Source of the DNA: JAWWBS01 sp033720815
GTDB lineage: Bacteria; Pseudomonadota; Gammaproteobacteria; Natronospirales; JAJUFS01
Reading direction: 5' to 3'
Assembly (NCBI GenBank): GCA_033720815.1
Contig: JAWWBT010000061.1
Coordinates: 1 to 13,586, forward strand
Length of the DNA: 13,586 bases
The position numbers and the translations under genes are program-made. This document shows, piece after piece, positions 1-5,693 of the stretch (position 1 is the first letter of the stretch; each line of letters starts with the position of its first letter). The notes below the pieces were generated by a model. The model saw nothing but the letters and a program-made list of their open reading frames with translations, made no database searches and was not told the origin of the DNA.

Positions 1-1
1 C

Positions 2-1219
2 AACCGCGACCTGCCGGAAGGCCACGACGGCTTCGGCCTCGGCACGCTGGGTGTGCCGGGCGACAAGCTGGTGGACAAGGCGACCTACGAGAAGATCAAG
101 GCCGAAACGCTGGCCACCGTGCGCGGCACGGTGCAGGCGGACATCCTGAAGGAAGACCAGGCACAGAACACCTGCATCTTCTCCACGGATTTCGCGCTGC
201 GCATGATGGGTGACGTGCAGCAGTACTTCATCGACAACAAGGTGCGGAATTTCTATTCCGTGTCGATTTCCGGCTATCACATTGCCGAAGCGGGCGCGAA
301 CCCGATCTCGCAGCTCGCCTTCACGCTGGCGAACGGTTTCACATTGTTGGAGTACTACCTGGCGCGCGGCATGGACGTGAACGATTTCGCGCCGAATTTC
401 TCCTTCTTCTTCTCTAATGGCATGGATCCGGAATATTCCGTGATCGGCCGCGTCGCGCGTCGCATCTGGGCGCGTGCGCTGCGTGATCTTTACGAGGCCG
501 GCCCGCGTGCGCAGATGCTGAAGTACCACATCCAGACCTCGGGCCGTTCGCTGCACGCGCAGGAAATCCAGTTCAACGATATCCGCACCACGCTGCAGGC
601 CCTGTATGCGCTGTACGACAACTGCAACAGCCTGCATACGAACGCCTATGACGAGGCGCTGACCACGCCGACGGAAGAATCCGTGCGTCGTGCGCTGGCC
701 ATCCAGCTGATCATCAACAAGGAGCTGGGCCTCAACAAGAACGAGAACCCGCTGCAGGGCTCGTTCATCATCGAGGAGCTCACCGATCTCGTTGAAGAAG
801 CCGTTTACCAGGAATTCGAACGGATTTCCGAGCGCGGTGGCGTGCTGGGTGCGATGGAAACCATGTACCAGCGCGGCAAGATCCAGGAAGAGTCGCTCTA
901 CTATGAAGCGAAGAAGCACGACGGTTCACTGCCGATCGTCGGCGTGAACACCTTCCTGGGCAAGGATGATGAAGGCACGGAAGAGCCGGAACTCATTCGT
1001 TCCACGGAAGAGGAAAAGCAGGCGCAGATCCGGGCCGTGCAGACGCAGCACACGCACAATGCCGAAGCCATCGACATTGCACTGCAGCGGCTCAAGGATA
1101 CGGCGGCATCGGGTGGCAATGTCTTTGCCGAACTGATGGAAGCCGTGAAGGTCTGTACGCTGGGCCAGATCAGCCAGGCGTTGTACGAAGTGGGTGGCAA
1201 GTACCGTCGCAATATGTGA
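2..1219 (+). CDS. icmF: Fused isobutyryl-CoA mutase IcmF, C-terminal part (5' truncated by window edge)
   Basis: Adenosylcobalamin-dependent acyl-CoA mutase interconverting isobutyryl-CoA and n-butyryl-CoA. The frame is open from base 2, so about 405 C-terminal residues are visible; the B12-binding and G-protein (MeaI-like) domains would lie upstream and are not seen. Visible are the mutase-core motifs SISGYHIAEAGA, FSFFFSNGMDPEYSVIGR and YHIQTSGRSLHAQE, the SLHTNAYDEA segment, and the ending LGQISQALYEVGGKYRRNM, which is characteristic of IcmF rather than of methylmalonyl-CoA mutase. In QNTCIF (Gln codon at 164-166) a Gln sits where methylmalonyl-CoA mutase has the carboxylate-binding Arg; this substitution is known to mark isobutyryl-CoA specificity. 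The companion active-site residue (Phe in IcmF, Tyr in methylmalonyl-CoA mutase) lies outside the window. The gene ends with TGA and is followed by a terminator, so it is not co-transcribed with the next operon. A GTG at 53 is internal, not a start. Confidence 0.93.
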   Translation, partial: NRDLPEGHDGFGLGTLGVPGDKLVDKATYEKIKAETLATVRGTVQADILKEDQAQNTCIFSTDFALRMMGDVQQYFIDNKVRNFYSVSISGYHIAEAGANPISQLAFTLANGFTLLEYYLARGMDVNDFAPNFSFFFSNGMDPEYSVIGRVARRIWARALRDLYEAGPRAQMLKYHIQTSGRSLHAQEIQFNDIRTTLQALYALYDNCNSLHTNAYDEALTTPTEESVRRALAIQLIINKELGLNKNENPLQGSFIIEELTDLVEEAVYQEFERISERGGVLGAMETMYQRGKIQEESLYYEAKKHDGSLPIVGVNTFLGKDDEGTEEPELIRSTEEEKQAQIRAVQTQHTHNAEAIDIALQRLKDTAASGGNVFAELMEAVKVCTLGQISQALYEVGGKYRRNM

Positions 1220-1250
1220 CGTAGTTCCGCTCACAGTGAAATTGTCCCGG

Positions 1251-1278
1251 GAAAACCCTGTCATCTGACAGGGTTTTC
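1251..1278 (+). terminator. Rho-independent terminator after icmF
   Basis: A perfect inverted repeat with 13-base arms (1251-1263 and 1266-1278) and a minimal loop, lying 32 bases after the icmF stop codon. The 3' arm ends in TTTTC, so the U-tract forms part of the stem; the 5' arm starts with GAAAA, so it could also act weakly on the - strand. Confidence 0.8.
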
Positions 1279-1338
1279 TAGTAAAAAAACGAGCAGCAAG
1301 TGGCAAGGAGAGTGGTTTTCAGGCAGGCCTCTTTATTG

Positions 1339-1367
1339 CAGAAAACCTTGTATTGCAAGGGTTTCTG
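1339..1367. repeat. Second, related hairpin in the icmF-exb intergenic region
   Basis: Arms 1339-1350 and 1356-1367 pair over 12 bases with one mismatch and a five-base loop. The left arm (GAAAACCTTG at 1341-1350) resembles the left arm of the preceding terminator (GAAAACCCTG at 1251-1260), exactly 90 bases upstream. No U-tract follows, so terminator activity is doubtful; it may be a degenerate second copy, a backup hairpin or an operator for the downstream promoter. Confidence 0.5.
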
Positions 1368-1383
1368 TGCCTAATTGGCTCGC

Positions 1384-1412
1384 TTTCCTTTTAACATTTT
1401 CTTTGCTACATT
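1384..1412 (+). promoter_or_regulatory. Candidate extended -10 promoter of the DUF3450-exb-tonB operon
   Basis: TGCTACATT at 1404-1412 fits an extended -10 element (TGn followed by TACATT). The best -35 at 17-base spacing is the poor TTTCCT (1384-1389), typical of extended -10 promoters. It sits in the AT-rich part of the gap about 80 bases before the DUF3450 start. I see no sequence resembling a Fur box near it. Confidence 0.45.
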
Positions 1413-1421
1413 CGATGGCCG

Positions 1422-1440
1422 CGCTGCGTTCAGCGCAGCG
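1422..1440 (+). other. Leader hairpin in the 5' UTR of the exb/tonB operon
   Basis: CGCTGCG (1422-1428) and CGCAGCG (1434-1440) form a seven-base-pair GC stem with a five-base loop just downstream of the candidate promoter, about 10-28 bases after the expected transcription start. It may stabilise the mRNA 5' end. No U-tract follows, so it is not a simple terminator. Confidence 0.4.
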
Positions 1441-1493
1441 GCTCGCTATTGCTGAACCCCTTCAGTAACCACGATAGATCTAAGGGAATTAAC

Positions 1494-2282
1494 ATGCCCA
1501 AGTTAATCAACAAGAAGCTGATCGTGGCTGCCTCCTCCGTCTTCATGATGGGTGCGGTTGCTACGGTTCACGCTGCTCCGGAGCAGGTCCTCAAGACGAC
1601 CATGCAGACCGCGCAGACTTCCAACCAGCAGTCTGCACGTTCCCAGGAGCAGGTAAATCGCATCAGCGAAGAGACTCAGAGTCTCCTGACCGAATACCTC
1701 ACTGTTACGCAGCAGACTGATCGTCTTCGCGTATACAACGAACAGCTCGAAAAGCTGATTCGTGACCAGGAAGAAGAAAAGATTTCCATCCGCAAGCAGC
1801 TCGAGGATGTCGAGGTTGTGGAGCAGGAAATCCTTCCGCTGATGATCCGCATGGTTGAAAGCCTCGAGAAGTTTGTCGAGCTGGACATGCCGTTCCTGCA
1901 GCAGGAGCGCCGTGAACGCGTCCTGGAGCTGAAGGACATGCTGGATCGCGCTGACGTGACTGTCTCCGAGAAGTACCGTCGCGTGATGGAAGCCTACGTG
2001 ACCGAGACCGATTACGGCCGCACCATCGAAGCGTACCGCGGTACGCTCGATATCGACGGCGGTGAGCGCACGGTCGACTTCCTGCGTGTGGGTCGCGTCA
2101 TGCTGGCCTACCAGACCACCGACCGTCAGCAGACGGGTTTCTGGAACAAGTCCACCAACCAGTGGGAATCGCTTCCGGATGAGTATCGTGGTGCCATCGC
2201 TGATGGCTTGCGCATTGCCCGCAAGCAGGCGGCGCCTGAACTCATGAAGCTCCCTGTTTCCGCACCGGAGTCGGCACAATGA
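1494..2282 (+). CDS. DUF3450 family periplasmic coiled-coil protein, first gene of TonB2-type operon
   Basis: A 262-residue secreted protein of the DUF3450 family, which is commonly encoded directly upstream of TtpC-type ExbB proteins; its biochemical role is not established. Residues 1-27 form a signal peptide (KK, hydrophobic core, VHA before Ala-Pro), so it should be periplasmic. Residues about 40-115 are rich in Gln, Glu and Leu heptads and predict a long coiled coil; the C-terminal half (about 125-245) is a mixed helical domain with family-like segments MIRMVESLEKFVELDMPF and FLRVGRVMLAYQT. ATG 1494 is chosen because it follows a good ribosome-binding site (AAGGGA, 1482-1487) and gives the signal peptide; a frame-open start at 1449 would put extra polar residues ahead of it. 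The stop overlaps the next start as ATGA, implying translational coupling with the TtpC-like protein. A structural partner role for that protein's coiled-coil domain is my inference. Confidence 0.85.
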   Translation: MPKLINKKLIVAASSVFMMGAVATVHAAPEQVLKTTMQTAQTSNQQSARSQEQVNRISEETQSLLTEYLTVTQQTDRLRVYNEQLEKLIRDQEEEKISIRKQLEDVEVVEQEILPLMIRMVESLEKFVELDMPFLQQERRERVLELKDMLDRADVTVSEKYRRVMEAYVTETDYGRTIEAYRGTLDIDGGERTVDFLRVGRVMLAYQTTDRQQTGFWNKSTNQWESLPDEYRGAIADGLRIARKQAAPELMKLPVSAPESAQ

Positions 2283-3649
2283 AAAAGATTATCTTTCCCG
2301 TAATGATGTCCATGCTGCTCGGCGCCGGTGCCGCCGTGGCACAGGAAGAGCAGCCGGCTGCGCAGCAGCCGAACACGCTGGACCAGCTGTTGCAGCAGGT
2401 TCGCCAGGCCAGCCGCGAAACCGCGGCGATGAACCAGCGCCGTGAGCGCGAATTCCGCCAGGCCCGCGACCGCCAGCAGGAGCTCCTCAGCGAAGCCAGG
2501 CAGGCGCTTGCTACCGAAGAAGCGCGTTCCGATCGACTGCGTACGCAGTTCGACGAGAACGAGCAGGAGCTGACCCAGCTGTCCGAAACCCTGCGTACCC
2601 GTATGGGTAACCTCGGTGAGGTCTTCGGTGTTGTCCGCCAGATGGCCGGTAACGCCAAGTCCATCGTCGATAACTCGCTGGTTTCTGCGCAGATCGAGGA
2701 CCGTGGTGCCGTGCTGTCGAAGCTGGCCCAGTCCAAGGAACTGCCGACCATCGGCGAACTTGAACAGCTCTGGTTCACCTTCCAGCAGGAAATGACCGAA
2801 GCAGGCAAGGTTGTGCGCTTTACCGACCAGGTTGTGGGTGAAGACGGCCAGCCGCAGCAGACTGAAGTCGTGCGCGTCGGTACCTTCAACGCGATCAACT
2901 CGGAAGGGTTCCTCCGCTACCTGCCGGAAACGCAGTCGCTCGTCGAACTGGCTCGCCAGCCGGCAGGCCGCTTCGTCTCGATGGCTGACGACCTTTACAC
3001 CGCTGAAGCCGGAACCGGCCCGATTGCCATGGCAGTCGATCCGACCCGTGGCCAGCTGCTGGGTGCGCTGGTCCAGGCTCCGACGCTGGCGGAACGTGTC
3101 GACCAGGGTGGCACCGTCGGTTACATCACGCTGGCCCTTGGCCTGTTTGGTGTACTGATCGCGCTGCAGCGCCTGATCTATCTCTTCGGCGCGGGTCGCA
3201 AGATCAAGTCGCAGCTGGGTTCCGGCAAGCCGAACCCGGACAACGCGCTGGGTCGCATCCTGTCGGTCTATTCCGACAACAAGGATGACGATATCGAGAC
3301 CCTCGAGCTGAAGCTGGACGAAGCGATCCTCAAGGAAACGCCGGCTCTCGAGAAGTGGCAGAACGCCATCAAGATTCTCGCCGCCGTCGCGCCGCTGATG
3401 GGTCTGCTTGGTACCGTTACCGGCATGATTGTCACCTTCCAGTCGATCACCCTCTTTGGTACGGGCGATCCGAAGCTGATGGCAGGTGGTATCTCCCAGG
3501 CGCTCGTGACTACGGTGCTGGGTCTGGTCGTCGCCATTCCGCTGGTCCTGCTGCACGCCATCGTTGCTGCGCGTAGCAAGGAACTCGTCCAGATCCTCGA
3601 GGAGCAGAGTGCCGGCGTCATCGCCGCCCACGCGGAAAAGCAGAAATGA
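2279..3649 (+). CDS. ttpC: MotA/TolQ/ExbB family proton-channel protein with long periplasmic N-domain (TtpC-like)
   Basis: A 456-residue ExbB-family inner-membrane protein, about twice the usual ExbB length because of an added N-terminal domain, as in TtpC of the Vibrio TonB2 system, where it is needed for TonB2-dependent iron uptake. Residues 1-21 are a signal peptide (cleavage near AVAQ). Residues about 30-105 are charged and Gln-rich, predicting a coiled coil; residues about 106-275 form a periplasmic domain. Three transmembrane segments follow at about 279-303, 364-390 and 403-431. The last two carry the ExbB/TolQ signature (APLMGLLGTVTGMIVTFQSI, then GTGDPKLMAGGISQAL). The start overlaps the DUF3450 stop, and the stop overlaps the small ExbB start as ATGA, so the three genes are coupled. 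Likely role: second ExbB-type subunit linking the motor to periplasmic partners. The symbol is by family resemblance and order, not by orthology testing. Confidence 0.85.
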   Translation: MKKIIFPVMMSMLLGAGAAVAQEEQPAAQQPNTLDQLLQQVRQASRETAAMNQRREREFRQARDRQQELLSEARQALATEEARSDRLRTQFDENEQELTQLSETLRTRMGNLGEVFGVVRQMAGNAKSIVDNSLVSAQIEDRGAVLSKLAQSKELPTIGELEQLWFTFQQEMTEAGKVVRFTDQVVGEDGQPQQTEVVRVGTFNAINSEGFLRYLPETQSLVELARQPAGRFVSMADDLYTAEAGTGPIAMAVDPTRGQLLGALVQAPTLAERVDQGGTVGYITLALGLFGVLIALQRLIYLFGAGRKIKSQLGSGKPNPDNALGRILSVYSDNKDDDIETLELKLDEAILKETPALEKWQNAIKILAAVAPLMGLLGTVTGMIVTFQSITLFGTGDPKLMAGGISQALVTTVLGLVVAIPLVLLHAIVAARSKELVQILEEQSAGVIAAHAEKQK

Positions 3650-4170
3650 TCTGGCTGAGCGAAACCTTCGACGGGATTCGCGGATTCTTCGAATCCGGTG
3701 GTGATGTTCTGTGGTTCGTCCTGGTCATCACCATCCTGATGTGGACCTTCATCATTGAACGGCTCTGGTTCTTCAGAGCCGTTCATCCCCAGCTTGCAAA
3801 GCGGGCGAAGGACATCTGGGAATCCCGCTCGGATCAGGAAAGCTGGTACGCAAAGCGCGTTCGCGAACGGCTGATATCCGAGATCGCCATTGAAGCGAAC
3901 CGCTTTGTCATCCTCATCAAGACGCTGATCGCCCTGCTGCCGCTCGTCGGCCTGCTGGGTACCGTCACCGGTATGATCCTGGTCTTCGACGTCATGGCCG
4001 TGCTGGGCACGGGTAACGCCCGCGAAATGGCGGGCGGCGTTTCCGCTGCGACGCTGCCAACGATGGCAGGCATGGTTGCCGCGCTTTCTGGCCTGTACTT
4101 CGGTACGGCGCTGGATCGCAAGGCCCAGGTCGAAGTGGAGAGGGTCGAGGACGAGCTGCGTCATTTCTGA
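3646..4170 (+). CDS. exbB: ExbB (MotA/TolQ/ExbB proton channel), short form
   Basis: A 174-residue inner-membrane subunit of the proton-driven ExbB-ExbD motor that energises TonB. Three predicted transmembrane segments lie at about 20-42, 88-117 and 128-155, with a cytoplasmic loop between the first and second (about 43-87). The family signature LPLVGLLGTVTGMILVFDVMA then GTGNAREMAGGVSAAT (about 98-135) is intact and matches the same block in the preceding TtpC-like protein. The short length and a C-terminus ending soon after the third segment are typical of ExbB2 of TonB2 clusters. The ATG overlaps the upstream stop, and the stop is 11 bases from the first ExbD gene. In known systems ExbB pentamers enclose an ExbD dimer; whether this protein and the TtpC-like one form mixed or separate assemblies is unknown. 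Confidence 0.92.
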   Translation: MIWLSETFDGIRGFFESGGDVLWFVLVITILMWTFIIERLWFFRAVHPQLAKRAKDIWESRSDQESWYAKRVRERLISEIAIEANRFVILIKTLIALLPLVGLLGTVTGMILVFDVMAVLGTGNAREMAGGVSAATLPTMAGMVAALSGLYFGTALDRKAQVEVERVEDELRHF

Positions 4171-4181
4171 ACAGGTGAACC

Positions 4182-4586
4182 ATGAGACGCAAGCATAAAA
4201 ACTCTGACGAGGAAGCAGATATCAACATGACACCGATGCTCGACATCGTGTTCATCATGCTGATCTTCTTCATCGTCACGACGTCCTTCGTGAAGGAAGC
4301 CGGTATCAATGTGAACCGACCGACGGACGCGCCGCCACAGACCAAGGAAGAAAACGATGTGGTCCTGATCGAGATTACCGATACGGGCCAGATCAGGATG
4401 GGCGGTCGGACAGTCGATATTGGCGCAGTCCAGGCGAACGTTGAACGCGCGCGTGCGGAGAAGCCGGACGCCACGGTGGTTGTTGCCGCTGGCAAGGATT
4501 CCAACGCCGGTATCCTGGTGCGCGTGATCGACCAGGCTCGCCAGGCAGGTGCGCTTAACGTGTCCATCGCGTCGGACGCCACTTAA
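4182..4586 (+). CDS. exbD: ExbD biopolymer transport protein, first copy
   Basis: A 134-residue single-pass ExbD. A short charged cytoplasmic tail (1-13) leads into INMTPMLDIVFIMLIFFIVTT, with Asp21 at the position of the proton-carrying aspartate of ExbD/TolR, then a periplasmic domain (about 40-134) ending in the usual ExbD fold with IDQARQAGALNVSIAS. It would sit as one helix within the ExbB ring and couple proton flow to TonB motion. It starts 11 bases after exbB. The DNA encoding the transmembrane segment (4221-4316) is almost identical to that of the next gene, whereas the periplasmic domains differ strongly. Both copies look intact. I cannot tell which is the ancestral ExbD2 partner. 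Confidence 0.93.
   Translation: MRRKHKNSDEEADINMTPMLDIVFIMLIFFIVTTSFVKEAGINVNRPTDAPPQTKEENDVVLIEITDTGQIRMGGRTVDIGAVQANVERARAEKPDATVVVAAGKDSNAGILVRVIDQARQAGALNVSIASDAT
4221..4316 (+). repeat. ExbD transmembrane-coding direct repeat, copy 1
   Basis: The 32 codons here match positions 4674-4769 at 88 of 96 bases by my hand alignment, 453 bases apart in the same frame. Six of the eight differences are third-position synonymous changes; only one codon (AAT versus GAG) changes the amino acid. Similarity falls sharply outside the block. Confidence 0.85.
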
Positions 4587-4592
4587 AACAGA

Positions 4593-4614
4593 GCCCGGCA
4601 CTTTGCTGCCGGGC
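4593..4614 (+). other. Hairpin between the two exbD genes
   Basis: GCCCGGCA (4593-4600) and TGCCGGGC (4607-4614) form an eight-base-pair GC-rich stem with a six-base loop just after the first exbD stop. No U-tract follows. Immediately downstream a smaller stem, CTGTC (4617-4621) with GACAG (4628-4632), covers the weak ribosome-binding site of the second exbD. The pair could act as an RNA-processing or partial-termination element setting the ratio of upstream to downstream products. Confidence 0.5.
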
Positions 4615-4634
4615 CGCTGTCAAAAGAGACAGGT

Positions 4635-5045
4635 ATGGCTAGACAACACGCACAAAAGGAAGAAGATGCTGAGATCAACATGACCCCGATGCTCGACATC
4701 GTGTTCATCATGCTGATCTTCTTCATCGTGACCACCTCCTTCGTGAAGGAGGCGGGTATCGAGGTGAACAAGCCGCCCGCTGAGACGGCTGTTCCGCAAA
4801 CCCAGGGCAACGTGATGATTGCCATCACCGAGAACGGCGACATCTGGATGCAGAAGAAGGTCGTCGAGCTCGAGCAGGTACGCCTGCTGGTCGAGCAGGC
4901 CAAGGCAGAGAACCCGGAAGGTAGCGTGGTCATCCTCGCCGATGAGAATGCGCCGACTGGTGTTGTCGTCCAGGTCATGGACGGCGCACGCCTTGGCGGC
5001 GCCGACAGGGTTGCACTGGCAGCTTCGGAGGGTAGCGGATCATGA
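4635..5045 (+). CDS. exbD: ExbD biopolymer transport protein, second copy
   Basis: A 136-residue ExbD paralogue. A charged tail (1-13) is followed by INMTPMLDIVFIMLIFFIVTT, again with the proton-relay aspartate at residue 21, and a periplasmic domain ending in VMDGARLGGADRVALAAS. The first 45 residues nearly match the preceding ExbD; the periplasmic part is only distantly similar, so the two are not redundant copies. The ribosome-binding site (ACAGG) is weak and partly within a small stem, and the 48-base gap from the first exbD is the largest inside the operon. Its stop overlaps the tonB start (ATGA), so it is translationally coupled to TonB, which makes it the likelier direct TonB partner (inference). 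Confidence 0.93.
   Translation: MARQHAQKEEDAEINMTPMLDIVFIMLIFFIVTTSFVKEAGIEVNKPPAETAVPQTQGNVMIAITENGDIWMQKKVVELEQVRLLVEQAKAENPEGSVVILADENAPTGVVVQVMDGARLGGADRVALAASEGSGS
4674..4769 (+). repeat. ExbD transmembrane-coding direct repeat, copy 2
   Basis: Second copy of the 96-base block at 4221-4316, in the same codon register; 31 of the 32 encoded residues are identical. Confidence 0.85.
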
Positions 5046-5668
5046 GATATCTCATTTCTCTCGGCCTCGGTGTGATTATTGCAATCGCGCTCTTTGGCCT
5101 GATGAACTCGCTGATTTCGGGCGGTGACCGCGGTTCCCTGCAGGCGCAGGATACCCAGTTCGTCGACTTCGTTCGCGTCAAGCGTAACGAGCAGACACGA
5201 ACCAAGGAGCGCCAGGTTCCCGAGAAGCCGGAACCGCCGAAGAAGCCGCCACCGCCGCAGGTTGCGCAGGCAAACCAGGACACGCGTCCTACGCCCCCAG
5301 AGCTGCAGATGAACATGCCGAACCTTGGCGCCGGTTTCTCCGGTACGGGTCCGTACCTGGGTAACCCGTTCAGTGGCAGCGGCACGGGCGACGGTGACGT
5401 GATTCCGATCGTGCAGATCGAGCCGCAGTATCCGCGAGAAGCGCTGATGAAGTGCATCGGTGGAGTCGTGAACCTCGAGTTCACCATTCTCGAAGACGGA
5501 TCCGTGGAGAATCCGTCCGTCATTTCATCGGATCCGCCGCGCCTGTTCGATCGTTCGGCATTGCGAGCGATCCTGCGCTGGAAGTTCAAGCCTCGAGTCG
5601 TGGATGGTCGCCCGGTAAAGCGTCGTGCGACGTTGCCACTTGAGTTCGAGACGCCGGAAGGCTGCTAA
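5042..5668 (+). CDS. tonB: TonB energy transducer (TonB2-like)
   Basis: A 208-residue TonB. One N-terminal membrane anchor at about 5-26, a short linker, a proline-rich region (about 60-86, PEKPEPPKKPPPP) shorter than in E. coli TonB, a Gly/Ser-rich stretch (about 97-119), then the TonB C-terminal domain (about 122-203) with VQIEPQYPREAL, LEFTILEDGSVENPSVI and the hallmark ALRAILRWKFKPRVVDGRPV. It spans the periplasm and contacts the TonB box of outer-membrane receptors. The compact length and downstream TPR partner fit TonB2-type proteins. The start overlaps the second exbD stop. Two cysteines are present, Cys138 in the C-terminal domain and Cys208 as the very last residue, which is unusual for TonB. 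The TPR gene begins 25 bases after the stop. Confidence 0.95.
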   Translation: MRYLISLGLGVIIAIALFGLMNSLISGGDRGSLQAQDTQFVDFVRVKRNEQTRTKERQVPEKPEPPKKPPPPQVAQANQDTRPTPPELQMNMPNLGAGFSGTGPYLGNPFSGSGTGDGDVIPIVQIEPQYPREALMKCIGGVVNLEFTILEDGSVENPSVISSDPPRLFDRSALRAILRWKFKPRVVDGRPVKRRATLPLEFETPEGC

Positions 5669-5693
5669 GCCAGGCTTGGAGAGGGTTGATTTC

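Noticed and set aside
1215..1235. TGTGA-N11-TCACA at the icmF stop as a CRP site
   Set aside because: The spacer is 11 instead of 6 bases, the left half contains the icmF stop codon, and no promoter lies next to it; chance is adequate.
2126..3631. A 501-codon open frame on the - strand opposite the TtpC-like gene
   Set aside because: It mirrors a convincingly coding + strand gene with signal peptide, membrane segments and ExbB motifs; its translation is rich in Arg, Gln, Asp and His without any recognisable domain. It results from strong codon bias.
3268..4164. A 298-codon open frame on the - strand across the two exbB-type genes
   Set aside because: It spans two clearly coding + strand genes and has low-complexity composition; antisense shadow.
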